DNA from: Nothopassalora personata
Taxonomy: Eukaryota > Ascomycota > Dothideomycetes > Mycosphaerellales > Mycosphaerellaceae
Length of the DNA stretch: 64,000 nt
Direction of reading: 5' to 3'
Assembly (NCBI GenBank): GCA_033816765.1
Contig: CM066294.1
Coordinates: 992,001 to 1,056,000, forward strand
Positions 1-11,621 of this stretch are shown piece after piece. The notes under the pieces are model-generated. The model did no database searches, was not told where the DNA came from, and saw only the letters and a program-made list of their open reading frames with translations. The translations under genes were made by a program, and so were the position numbers. Position 1 is the first letter of the stretch. Each line of letters begins with the position of its first letter.

Positions 1-3000
1 TGCGAAGCTCCTCTAAATGAGTTTTACTATCTTAGATGTTCCGGGGTGCCCGTAGGTTAGTTTTTCGTAATGTTATCGTATATATTCTTCTTCTCGGTCC
101 TTTAGTACCTAGTATTTCCTTTATGCTATTAGGAATTATTCTTCTACGTCTTAAAGAACACGCACTATATTATTAAACTCCTTTATATTAGTACTAAGGC
201 TTCTATTAGGATTTACCTTTAGTATTTGTTATCGCACTAGTTCTTTTCCTTCTATATAGTCGCTTCTTCGGCTTAGTACGTCGGCCCTACTATTGTCTTT
301 ACCGGGTATATAGCGGATTTCAAACTTATACTAACCGAGCAGTTCCGACTAGCGGTACTGTCTTCCCGTTAGCTATTTAGTTATAGTGAAGTAAGTAAGA
401 TTCTTATAATTAGAAAGAATTGTTAGCTTAGGTACTCCTTCCGTATATATTCTCTAGTACTATATTATAGCGATAATAGCGAGAAGTTCCTTATTATAGA
501 TGTCGTAGTTTCTTTCCGCGGGTAATAGTTTCCTTAAGTAGTAGGCTACTAGGTGTCGTTTCTTATTATACTTCTACGTAAGGTATGCTCCGATAGCTAT
601 GTCCGATGCGTCCGTCTCGATTTAGACTTTCTTCGTTCTATTAAATAGTCGAAGTGTTAGTACTAAGGCGCATTGTTCCTTTAGTCGATTAAATGCTAGT
701 CGTTGTACGCTGCCCTATGTCTATTTAACATCCTTCTTCGTAAGTAACGTTATAGATATCGATGTCTTTAAATAATCCTTAATAACTTTCTAGTTATAGT
801 TAGCTAGGCTAAGGAATAATTATACGTCCTTAACGTATGTTAGCTCTAGCTATTCTCTAATAGACTATATCTTAGCTAGGTCGATCTAGATTCTAGTTGT
901 ACTAATAATAAATCCTAGGAATTTAACTTCTTTCTTATAGAATTCGCATTTCTTCGGTACCGTCTAAAAATCTATTTTAGATAGTCGTTCGAGTACGTTC
1001 CGAACCTATCGTATGTACTACGAAAGTGTTCCGTTCGTATAGATAAGGATATCGTCGACATAGGTAATAACGTATACGTCTAGTAGGTCTCTTAGTATCT
1101 CGTTAATTAGGTCTTAGTAGGATGCTAGTACGTTAGTTAGTCCTATAGGCATAACTAAGAATTTGTAAAGTCCGTATCGTGTCCTAAATGCGGTTTTCTA
1201 TTCCTCTCCTTCTACTATACGAATAGTATAAAAGGCGTCCCGTAGATCGATCTTTATATACTAGTCTAATCCGGTTAATCTATCTTATGCTTCTTTAATG
1301 TTCGGTAACGGATATCGGTTCTTAATTGTAATCTCGTTTAACTTTCGGTAGTCTTATATAAGTCGTAGTTTCCCGTTTTGTTTTAGAATAAACATATATA
1401 GAGTTCCCGCGCTTAAGGTAGATTGCCGTATCTATCCTTTAGCGAGCTTCTCCTTTAGCTATTCTCGTAGGGTTATTAGCTCTTTTTCGGACATTTAATA
1501 TAGGGGTCCCTATAGAGGCTCTTTCCCTAGCTAAATGTTTATCTTATAATCCTATAGTTAGTACTGAGGTAAGGCGTCTCTACCCTTTTCCTCTTTAAAG
1601 AGCCTCTTCTACTTAAGGTACTCCTTAGGGATAGTTAACTCCGAAATGTTAGTATCCTTCGATAGTACGTTAAGTCTATTACTTCTAGTAACTTCGTAAC
1701 CCGGCGGCCCTACGCTAGTATCTATCCCGGTCGAAGGTGGTTCTTCTATCCTTCTAGTCGGCGTAAGCTCTATTTAGTTAAGCTATCTCTTTACCTTATC
1801 TACTAGCGAACGCTACCGCTACGTAGGATTAATGTCGATAACGTAATCGTATTACTCGAATATAAGTACTCCTCTTCTCTAGTCGATAGCTAGATTATAC
1901 TTTCTTAACTAAGGTATGCCTAGTACGATCTTATAACTAGCTATATTAGTAACATCTAAGATAATTTCCTCGTAGTGCCGTTAGATTACTAGTAGTAACG
2001 GTATCGTCTCTCGTTCTACGCTAGGTAAGGATAATCCGTCTACCGCGATTAATTTATACCCTTCGTTCTTATATTAGGTTACGATCCCTCTAGTCCTAAT
2101 AAATGCTTCGGAGGTAAAATTCCCGCTCGCTCCGGAGTTAATTATAACCCTAGTCCTATAACCGTTAACAATTACTTATGTTCGGAAGACTACTATTAAT
2201 GCTTAAGCTTATTATATATTATATAACTCCTTTTAGTCGCTTATTCCTAAGGAGTCGATCCTTTTCCCTATTTGTATATAGAACGTCGTACTTCGTGTCT
2301 CGAGGCCTCCGCTTAAACCTAGCGCAAGCCTTTCTATGTCTATATTTATCTTTAGTAACGTTCCTAGATCTTCTACGTTTCTAAGTAGAGTACGCGTACG
2401 TGTTATACTACATTACGTAATTTATTCGATATAAATGTTCCTAACGGCGTAAGGTATCCGGTACCTATTATTCGGCTTCCTATCGGTAGTCGTTCGGTAA
2501 TAGCGGTTACTAAGTTTTCGGTCGTCTCTATAAGTAGGTATCCCTAGGCTATGCCTCGTAGGGTATCGAGTGTTTTATTAAACTTAATAGAGTGCAGCAT
2601 TCGCCGTCCGCCTATTTTAGGTAGGAATTCTTCGTACCTTCTTTATAGGTATACGATTATATTATATAGTTTCTTAGGTGTATCGATCGTAAAGGTTAGT
2701 TATTTGTTATCGTCGTTAGTGTTACTCTCTTCTCCTTTAGAGGAATCTTCTTCGCTTAATTCTTCTAGATCCTAGTTTTCTTCAATAGTATCTAGCCCGG
2801 TAGTTTCTTAGCTTTCTTCCTACAGTTCCGGTAACTACGATCTATTCTAATCTAGGTCCTAGTTCTCTTTATCGCTTCTATTGCTATCGAAGTAGGATTC
2901 GTCGATATCTACTTCTTAGAGCGTAGCATTCTACCTATGTGTCGCTCCTAGGGTTCCTCGCGGTTACTATAGGAAATACCCTACGCCTTCCTTAGTAGAG

Positions 3001-4891
3001 TAGTAGGTTTAGTACGAGTCTTAGTGATAGAAACGCTAATAAAGGGCTCCGTAACTATTTTAAGTATCGCGATTAATCTCGTAGTTAACTCTTCTTACTA
3101 TTATACTAAATTCTCGTTTTCCCTATTAGTTTCGTAATAACGAGAGGCGTTCCCGGGGGCTATTTACGAGTATTTCGTTTATCTCAATATCCGAGAGGTC
3201 CTAGTCTAGCTTCTTTAGAATCTCCTATCTAGCTTACTTAACCGTCTCGATTTCTACGTTTTTAGTCGCTTAGTAATTTCCCGAGGTTTCCTTTATCTAA
3301 ATCGTATTAAATTAGCATGTCTTTTTAAACTATTATAGTCGGTTCTATAACTCGAACGGTATAACTTCTATTAGTTGCCCGTAGTATCCTTCTCGTCCTT
3401 ATAAGGGGTCTAGGAGAGGTATATTACTTCCGTTACTAACTCTCTTCTCTACTTCTTAAGTATAGTTAGTACCTCCTAGTAGTCTAATACTATTCTCGAG
3501 TTTACTAGTTCTTTATTACATTATGTTAAACTACTTACGGCGCACTATATTTTTCTTACCGTAGTAGTCCCTTACTATGTAGCCTTCCTTACTATAGTTA
3601 TAGTAAGTGAAGCTTCCTTTTAAACTCTTAGGCCCTTTCTTACCCTTATTCTTACTTCCGATCTTACGACCTTTCTCGGTAATGTCGAGTTCTATAGGCT
3701 ATAGTCCATAGTATAGCTTATAGCTAGGCTTATTATTATTAAAGTTATTATAGTCCCTATTACGATTGTTGTAGCCTAGTGTAAATCCGGCCTTTCCGGA
3801 TACTTTAGAATCGTATCGTCGTTCTATAGCTCTCTCGTAGAGCTTATCGTTAAGATTAATCGTAACTCTAATAAGGTTACCTAAGTTATCGATTCTTTAA
3901 CTATCCCGTATTAACTCGTCCTTAACGTTCTTCTTTAAGCTACGTCGGTACATAACTTGTAAGGCCTTATTATCCTAGTCGGTAAGTTAAGCTTATTCCT
4001 AAAATTTAGTAGTATACTCGGCGGTAGACATCTTCTAGGTTAAGTGTTATATAACACGAACGGTAGTAGTAACCTCGTTAGAGATTCTAAAGACGCTCTT
4101 TATAGTATTCTTAAGATAGTTATAAGACGTAAAGATTCTATTAGCGTTGTCGGTGCTATTACTATCTAAGTAGGTTCTTAGGAAGGGTTTAACCTAATAC
4201 TATGCTCGTCCTCTTAAGAAAGTAGTAGTAAAGATAGGCTTAAGGTTCTTAGCTATAGAGTTAAATAAGAAGTACGTACTATCTAAGTAATCTAAGTGTC
4301 GAACTTATCTCGGTCGCTATAGTAGAACTCTAGCTTACTAATCTTAAGGGATTTATTCCCTACGTAAGTAGCTAGGGCATTAATAGCATCGTTTATGGTC
4401 CGTAGTCGGGTACCTCTATCTACTTTACTAGGGGCGGGTGTTCTCCTAGTGCTCTATCGATCTCCTATTCTAGAGGGCGTTTAAAGCTATTAGGTTTAGT
4501 TAAATCTATAATCTTACTAAGTTAACTAATAAGTTAGGTAACCTTCGTTCGATCGAGATTTGTTCTCGTCGAGTAGGAGTAGGAGGGAGAGTAGTATAAA
4601 GTAGTAGCGAGGTAGCGGTTGGGTAAGGTTATATTCTAAATAGTAAGATTAAATAGTAAGTTAAACGCGTCGAAACTATAAGGGATTCTTAGCGTTCCTA
4701 AATATAAAGGAATACATTATCTAGATCTATAGTGTCTACCTATAGATCCTATAGATCTAAAGGGTCTATAGTGTCTATCGAGGGAGCGATAGATCCTTTA
4801 GATAGGAGATCTATATTACGAGACACGGATCCTAATGTCGTTACGTACTAGTACGGGAGAGCCTTAGGCCTATCGCGCTTAGACCGTAATA
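1..4891 (-). mobile_element. G1: RIP-degraded Ty3/Gypsy element, 5' part, truncated by window edge
   Basis: Read on the minus strand this is a Gypsy element of the same lineage as the intact copy at 11077-18445. Its 5' LTR is 4488-4891, the gag leader and gag run leftward from 4487, then protease, RT and RNase H, and position 1 falls in the integrase zinc-finger region. Every frame is broken by TAG/TAA codons at places where the intact copy has TGG or CAG, the RIP pattern. The RT active-site region is near 1047-1072. The LTR ends (RIP forms of TG...CA) match the intact family. The element interrupts the gag of element G2, which resumes at 4892. Its 3' LTR and roughly 1.8 kb of internal sequence lie outside the window. 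No coding capacity remains. Confidence 0.88.
4488..4891 (-). repeat. 5' LTR of G1 (404 bp)
   Basis: Reverse-oriented LTR. The inner end begins TATTAGGTTT on the plus strand, a RIP form of TGTTAGG, and the outer end reads CCGTAATA, a RIP form of CCGTAACA. The internal block with TTTAGGAACGC and GCGTTTAA on the minus strand is shared with the LTRs of G2, G4 and G5. G2 coding sequence resumes immediately at 4892. Confidence 0.75.
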
Positions 4892-7018
4892 TACACGTTT
4901 ACGGTAGACGCGCTAAGGAAACTCTATAAGTTAATTATCTACCTCTAACGAAGGTACGAAGAATTCCTACTAAAGTTCTTAGGGAAACGATACCTAAACC
5001 CTAACGAATTCGATAAGACACTCGATACGATAAGGGGCATAGTATAGGGCTACCTAACTATAAACAATACTAAGAACTTAGCTAAAACGGTTATCGAACG
5101 ACTACCTATAGGAAGCCGAATAACGGATACCGGATACCTAACACCGGTAGGAACTTTCGTCTTAAACGAACTACGAATAGTAGTATAGCACGTACGGGCT
5201 CTCTACTTAGAATCGTAGAAGATCTAGGAACGTAATAGACTATAAGTGTAGATATAGGGTAACGGGCTATAGGTTCTAGCCGAAGCCTCTAAGTACGAAG
5301 TATAGCGAACTATATACTATTCGGGAAAAGGATTAGCTCTATAGGAATAAGCGACTAAAGGGAGTTATATAATACTTAGGCTTACGTATCGATACTAAAC
5401 ATAGTTTTCTAGATATAAGCAATCGTTAATAGATACGGGACTAGTATTATAATCGACTTAGGAGTAGCGGGGAATTTTATCTCCGAGTATTTCGTAATAA
5501 GAAACGGGTTAGCTACCCTAAAGAAGAAATAGGGTTACGAGTTAATCGCGGTAGACGGATTATCGTTACCTAGCGTAGAATAGGAGACGATACTATTACT
5601 ACTAGCTATCTAATAGCACTACGAGAATATTACCTTAGATGTTACTGATATAGCTAGTTATAATATAGTATTAGGTATACCTTAGTTAAGAAAGTACAAT
5701 CTAGCTATCGACTAGAGAAAAGGAGTACTTACATTTAGGAAATACGATTACGTTATCGACATTTAGCCTACGTATCGACAGCGGACGATAGTAGATAAGG
5801 TAAGGAAATAGCTTAACGCATTCGAGCTTATGCCGAATAGAAGGAATTAAGAACTACCTTCGACTAGGATAGATACTAGCGTAGGGCCGCCGGATTACAA
5901 AATTACTAGAACGGATAGAAGTAACGTACTATCGAAGGATACTAGTATATCGGAGCTAAGTATCCCTAAGGAGTACCTTAAGTAGAAAAGGCTCTTTAAA
6001 GAGGAAAAGAGTAGAGACGCCTTACCTAAATACTAACTATAGGACTATAAGATAAACATTTAGCTAGGGAAGGAGCCTCTATAGGGACCCCTATATTAAA
6101 TGTCCGAAAAAGAGCTAATAACCCTACGAGAATAGCTAAAGGAGAAGCTCGCTAAAGGATAGATACGGCGATCTACCTTAAGCGCGGGAACTCTATATAT
6201 GTTTATTCCGAAACTAAACGGGAAACTACGACTTGTATAAGACTACTAAAAGTTAAACGAGATTACGATAAAAAACCAATATCTATTACTAAACATTAAA
6301 GAAGCATAGGACCGACTTACCGAATCCGATTAGTACACGAAGATCGATCTACGAGACGCCTTCTACGCTATCCGAATAGTAGAAGGAGAGAAATAGAAAA
6401 CCGCATTTAGAACACGATACGGACTCTACGAATTCTTAGTTATACTAATAGGACTAACTAATACACCCGTATCCTACTAAGACCTAGTTAATAAGATACT
6501 AAGAGAACTTCTTAATATATACGTTATTACCTATATAGACGACATCCTCGTCTATACTAAGGGATCGCTATAGAACTACATCCGATAAGTCTAGGACGTC
6601 TTCGAGCGCCTTATACGAGTAGGGTTTAAGACGGCACTAGAAAAATGCAAGTTCTATAAGAAAAAAGTTAAATTCCTCGGATTTATTATAAGTATAACCG
6701 GAATCTAGATCGACCTAGTAAAGACATAGTCTATTAAAGAATAGCTAACGCTAGCTAACGTTAAGGACGTATAATTATTCCTTAGACTCGCGAACTATAA
6801 CCGTAAGTTAATTAAGGACTATTCTAAGACTACGGTAGCTATAACTACGCTTACTAGAAAAGACACTAAATAGACCTAGGGTAATAAAGAACGATAAGCT
6901 TTTAAAACACTTAAGAAACAATCGAAACGGACGCATCGGATATAGCTATAGGTGTATACCTTATATAAGAACACGATAGGAAAAGACACCTAGTAGCCTA
7001 CTACTTAAGGAAAATAAC
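4892..7018 (+). mobile_element. G2 (left part): RIP-degraded Gypsy, gag 3' end to RNase H
   Basis: This is a plus-strand Gypsy fragment collinear with 13450-15640 of the intact copy: the end of gag, the conserved slippery stretch CGGGAAAAGGA near 5323, protease (about 5445), RT with a YIDD-like box near 6530, and the start of RNase H. It stops in the RNase H region at 7018, where G3 is inserted, and resumes without loss at 28653. The upstream gag and 5' LTR lie left of G1, outside the window. Dense TAG/TAA codons replace TGG/CAG codons. CpA and TpG are almost absent while CpG is common, so RIP has inactivated it. Confidence 0.9.
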
Positions 7019-7216
7019 TGTTAGGACCGTAAGGCTATAAGGGGATGTCGTAATGTATAGTACGCTTATAATCTTCTAATCGTAGATAAACTAAAGCTTA
7101 CTTTCTTCTATAGACGCTATACGCGTCTCCTAGTATACGTATACGCGTTACGTGCGGCATACTAAGCCGGGTATAGCCGCATTACATATAAGGATTAGCT
7201 ATAGGCTACCCTTATA
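7019..7216 (-). repeat. 3' LTR of G3 (198 bp)
   Basis: It begins TGTTAGGACC on the plus strand and ends CTTATA; on the element's own strand that is TA(TG)...CA. It is the same length as the LTR at 28450-28647. A purine-rich tract (AGAAGGGGAGGTAG on the minus strand) borders its inner side, as expected for a polypurine tract. The host duplication ATAAC lies at 7014-7018. Confidence 0.9.
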
Positions 7217-9215
7217 ACTACCTCCCCTTCTAGGACGAGCTACCCTTAGCTCGCGGCTTTAGGAGGGTTCTATATAAGTAATCTATCTACTTCTCGTAGA
7301 TTCCGTTACTATACGACCCGCCTACGGGTCTCGTACGTGTTATTATTAGGGTATAGGTAGGTATAAAGTTATAGTTACCGGGTTAACTAACTCGAGGGTT
7401 TAAGAAGCGTACCCTCTCCCTCCTTTTCCTTCTTTTCCCTTATACTACGTTCTCGTAGCGTACTACACCCGTACTACTAGCGATCTACTAGCTCCTCGCT
7501 AGCGACTATCTAGCGACCCGCTAGCACTACTATAGCTTTAGAAGAAGCTATCTAAGACTAGCTCCGCTAGGAGGCCCTTATAGGGGGCCTATTAGTACTA
7601 CTAATACTATTACTAGCACTAATAGTATAGATGTCTAGCGCGCTTAGCGTACTAGACACGCTAGCGAAGCGTAAGTTTAGCGTACTAGGGCCGTAGACCC
7701 CTAAGTTCTTACTAGCTAGGCGCCTAGGCATAGACATTAAGATATATATACGTTATCTCCTATACTTCGTAACTAGTGAGTACTTACTACGCTCTTTACT
7801 TACGATAGGCTTACTAACAGTATAGTAGACGAGTAGGATACGTATAATAGTATTACTACCGGCGAGTTACTTAAGAAGTGTAGGCGCTATAGAGACATTA
7901 GGCACCCCTACGTTAGTAATACTAGCGTCGCTATTACGTAGCTAGTAGCTCGCCTACGCGCCGCTCGCGCTTAGCGCGATAAGCTTATCTAGGGGCTTAG
8001 TAACCCTAATACTAAGTAAGAGTAGGATGCTCTAGACTAGTAGTACGAGGTCTACGCCTAGCTAGGCGAGTAGATCTTAGAGGTAAGTACTACGCCCTAC
8101 TAGCGCTCCCTACGCTCGCCGTGTACGGCGTACTATCGCTCCCTATATAAATCGGCTAACCTCCTCCTAGGCTAAGAGGCAGTTTAGTACCTATAAGAAT
8201 AAGCGTATAGGCGACACCTGCGTACGCTTCGCCGGCGCCTCTACTACTACTACCCCCTCCTCCGCCGCCGCTACTACGTCCGTAGTTCTATAGTAAGAGT
8301 AGAATAGGGCCCTTAATAGGCTCTTCGAGCTCGGCCGTACGGTAAGTAATATACGTGTTACATACGTGTCCTATACTAACCGTAGTTATAGTTCCTATAG
8401 GCTAGAAACATTAATACTACTACGGCCGATAGGGCCTTCTTACTACTAGCCCTACGGGGCGAGTATAATAAGGAGGATAATAAGGATAATAATAACGAGT
8501 AATTACGCGCTCTACGTATATTAGCCGCCTACTACGCGCCTATCTTTTATCTACGTAGCGCTATAGCGCGCCTATGAAAGTTTTATTTTAAAATAAATAC
8601 TCTTCTCTCTACTCTTCTCTCTCCTTACCTCCCTCTCTAATGTTATTACTATCGGGGGTGTTTACTTAACTAAGTAAGCGAGCCTTTTAGTGCGATAGAA
8701 CATACTATAGGTTAGTATCTTATATATAGGTTATAGCTAATTTTACTATCGGGGGTAGAGGCTACCGTTAATATAGATACTATCGGATAGGCCTCCCCCC
8801 CGTATTATTAGTAAAAAGAGGAGGTTATGTCTAAAGGGTAAGGTCCTTATATCTAGCTACCGAAGGGTTAAGGCCTAAATGCATAACCTATACCCTTGTT
8901 TTAGGGCCTTATACGGCCTTCGTAGGCACCTTATATTCGACTACTATACGCGTAGCCTTCGCGGATCCTTCCGCCGGCTTATACCGTCTTCGCTAACGCC
9001 TTATATTCGGCTACTATACGCGTAGCATTCGCGAGTCCTTATACTAGCTCCTAGCTATTATACTCTTCTAGCTAGCCCTTCTATCGTACTAGGTACTACA
9101 CTTTACCCTTATGCTTACTCTTTCCTAGTACTACCTCTACTTTATATTCCCCTTCCTTATTAGCGAGGGCTATAGTGCCTCTATCCTTCTCGCTACCCGC
9201 GTACGGCTCGAGGAG
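7217..9215 (-). other. 3' region of G3: chromodomain remnant plus about 1.7 kb with a possible antisense ORF
   Basis: The minus-strand stretch at about 9140-8980 translates to a chromodomain-like segment (a YLVR-KG pattern with RIP stops at the expected Trp positions). Between it and the 3' LTR are about 1.7 kb of CpG-rich, RIP-altered DNA. On the plus strand, antisense to G3, the frame running through 7879 gives a Cys-x2-(Cys/Tyr)-x6-(Cys/Tyr) pattern (7879-7911) followed by about 55 residues rich in Gln, Glu, Ala and Leu. That resembles the antisense gene of G5. A short GATACTATCGG-type motif recurs near 8650-8800. No intact ORF is present. Confidence 0.4.
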
Positions 9216-9220
9216 GGATA

Positions 9221-9604
9221 TGTTACGGTTCGGATTGAGCCACGACGGCACGCCTAACCATTGGCTACAGAGATCACGTGCGCTACACGAGATCACTCGC
9301 TCACCAGTGACTTGGTGATTCGAGATCACTCGCTCACTAGTGACCTGGTGATTCGAGATCACTCGCTCACTAGCGATTGAGTGATTAAGACTAAGACTAG
9401 CAATGTCTCCTTTGTATTTAGGAACGCTAAGAAACCCTTATGGTTCTAATGCGTTTAACTCATGTTACTATCTCACTGATTGGAATGTAACTCTTATTCC
9501 TATCATTTATCTTTGCTTAGCTTGCTTTAGCCTCTCTAAAGAATACCGCTACGTGACTTGACTTATCTCCCCTTTGAGACTAGCCCTAGAACGAGATAAT
9601 AACA
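9221..9604 (+). repeat. 5' LTR of G4 (384 bp)
   Basis: It starts TGTTACGGTTCGG and ends AATAACA. It contains a tandem array of about 34 bp units (GATCACTCGCTCAC...) around 9285-9385, then the conserved TTTGTATTTAGGAACGC block and GCGTTTAA, which is complementary to TTAAACGC just past the LTR. TSD GGATA at 9216-9220. Confidence 0.92.
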
Positions 9605-11076
9605 CTTTAAACGCCCTTAGGATAAGCGCTACTTAAGCAGCTAGTAGGGGAACACCCGCCCCTAGCGAAGTAGGAAGCATCCGCCGTACGCTACTACAAC
9701 AGACTACTACGAAGGACGATAAGTCTAATAACGATAACGAGCCTACTCCGAGGAAGAACGACGTTAAGGCTACTAAGTTAGACCTCTTCTATAGAGACAG
9801 GGCCAAGTTCGACGACTAGATTAACTAAATAGATATATACCTTATGTTTAACCTAGTCGATACCGATAAAAGAACTATCTTCGCTATTACGTACCTTCGC
9901 GGAAGTGCGTAGAACTCGATTAAACCTTACCTTAAGGAATACCTTAAAGGTATAGGACGATTAGACCCTACCGGAATGTTTAGGAGCTACACCATTTTTA
10001 AAGATAAGATGAAATTAATCTTTAGAACCTCGAACGAAGTCTAATAGGCTATACGAATCATTTAACACCTAAAGTAGAAGACGTCTACTTTAGAGTATGC
10101 CGCCAAATTCGAAGAATACGGACAAATCACCGGATGGGACTAGACGGCGTTAATAACTATGTTCCGACGTGGACTTAAGGACTCCGTTAAGGACGAGTTA
10201 ATAAGACACGGGGGACGGATTACTAACCTCGAAGAGCTAATAAAGGCGTCGATCAATATCGATAACTAGCTCTAGGAACGATACTAGGAAAAGAAATACG
10301 ACTCTAAAGTAGGAGGTATAGTAGGATACGCTCCGGATCGTAGACCCTTAGGAGGATACGTTGCGAAGGGAGAATTTCTACGACAAAGCTAGCCCTACTA
10401 TAGACCACAGCTAATAGAACTAGACGTTACCTAACGAGGACGGAGGATCGACAAGAGTAGGGGCTACGGAAAGCTCTTTAAAGGAAAAGGAAAACTTACA
10501 TACTATGCCTATAGTAAAGAAGGCTACATAGCGCGGGATTGCCGCGGTAAGAATATAGTGCGCCGCGAGCAGTTTAATATAATACAACTAAAGGTAGGCA
10601 AATCTAGGAGTAGTGTTAGACCCCGACAATTTAACTATACCTAGAGAGTAGAGAAGAAGGATAGTAACCGGGTTGCGACGCCTCTCCTAGACCCCTTATA
10701 AGAACGAGGAGGATACTATGTTCGACAACATACACTACCACCGAATAACTAACAATTAAAGACTATTAGATTGTTTAGTATAATAGCACGAGGAGTTAAC
10801 TATAAAGTTGAGAAGGAGTCTCGACACGGTTACGGAAGCCTTCACTAGCGATTCTATTACTAGGACTCGTGTTAAACCTACTACGACGCTAAGTTAGGCG
10901 TAGGGTACTAGCTACGACAACCGGTAGGAACCCTAGGAGCTTAGCACGGACAAAGTAAGCTCTAAGAAGTAGACATAGACGAATCTTGCTTCGATAACGA
11001 CAATAAAGAAAACCAGGATCTAGAATAGGACGGACGCTAGTTACTAGTACTAGAACAACAAACAAATGAACTAGAT
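9605..11076 (+). pseudogene. gag remnant of G4 (5' two thirds)
   Basis: This is collinear with the intact gag at 11622-13355. It shows the Retrotrans_gag-like region, a damaged CCHC knuckle (about 10500-10545) and the start of the long C-terminal extension, including the region matching the His/Cys motif of G5 Gag (about 10850-10895). Many in-frame TAG codons replace TGG/CAG, so it is not translatable. G5 is inserted right after TAGAT at 11072-11076. Confidence 0.85.
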
Positions 11077-11602
11077 TGTTACGGATCGGATTGGGCCTGC
11101 AACCGCAAGCCAATCAGATACCTCACAGTTAAGCGGGCGCAGCCGCTGCAAAGTGTGTTACGGATCGGATTGGGCCTGCAACCGCAAGCCAATCAGATAC
11201 CTCACAGTTAAGCGGGCGCAGCCGCTGCAAAGTGCTCTGCTGATCTGCTTGATCTGTCGAACAGATCAACAGATCAGAGCAGAGTACGACGCGAGACGAT
11301 CTGCTGCTCTGTTTGATCTGTCGAACAGATCAACGGATCAAACAGATCAAGACTATGAATCTCCTTTGTATTTAGGAGCGCTGAGAATCCCTTATGGCTT
11401 CGAGGCGTTCAACTCACTGTTCAATATCACTGTTTGGAATACACCACAACCCAACCTCTGCCTCATTGTTTCTTGAGCCTTTGTAAGGTCAAGACACTAC
11501 TGCTTCATCACTCTCCCTCAAACTTCCCATCGGCCCGAGAACAAACCCGATTGAGCTTGTCTTCCTGACTTGTGATATCATTAGGTTATACCAAACCTAA
11601 CA
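11077..11602 (+). repeat. 5' LTR of G5 (526 bp)
   Basis: TGTTACGG...CCTAACA. A 79-bp unit is tandemly duplicated at its start (11077-11155 and 11156-11234). Two hairpin-forming blocks built on GATCTGT-CGA-ACAGATC follow (11235-11284 and about 11305-11350). A TATTTA box lies at 11369-11374. About 30 nt downstream is GAGGCGTTCAA (11402-11412), the likely RNA start by inference. The LTR ends in an imperfect inverted repeat (TTAGGTT/AACCTAA). Confidence 0.96.
11369..11412 (+). promoter_or_regulatory. Putative core promoter and RNA 5' end in G5 LTR
   Basis: A TATTTA motif (11369-11374) sits about 30 nt before GGCGTTCAA (11404-11412). That 9-mer is perfectly complementary to TTGAACGCC just inside the 5' LTR (11606-11614). 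Tf1/sushi-type elements self-prime reverse transcription with the first nucleotides of their RNA, so the spacing from the TATA-like box to the complementary 9-mer suggests transcription starts near 11402-11404. The start site is inferred. Confidence 0.5.
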
Positions 11603-11605
11603 GCT

Positions 11606-11614
11606 TTGAACGCC
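11606..11614 (+). other. Putative self-priming primer binding site of G5
   Basis: TTGAACGCC begins 3 nt after the LTR end and pairs with GGCGTTCAA at 11404-11412 in the R region. No TGG-type tRNA 3'-end complement is visible at the LTR border. G3, a different family, has CTAAAGCTT at the same offset from its LTR, complementary to AAGCTTTAG inside its own LTR. Confidence 0.5.
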
Positions 11615-11621
11615 CTCTACG

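Noticed and set aside
2178..2775. Open frames of 68 and 74 codons on the plus strand in G1
   Set aside because: They lie antisense to a RIP-degraded gag-pol and have RIP-shaped composition; no domain.
9096..9362. 88-codon minus-strand frame across the G3/G4 junction
   Set aside because: It is a chimera of the G4 LTR repeat array and the G3 chromodomain remnant created by insertion, not a gene.
11153..11476. 107-codon ORF within the G5 LTR (also at 17996-18319)
   Set aside because: Present twice only because the LTRs are identical. It crosses the tandem repeat and hairpins and has no recognisable domain.
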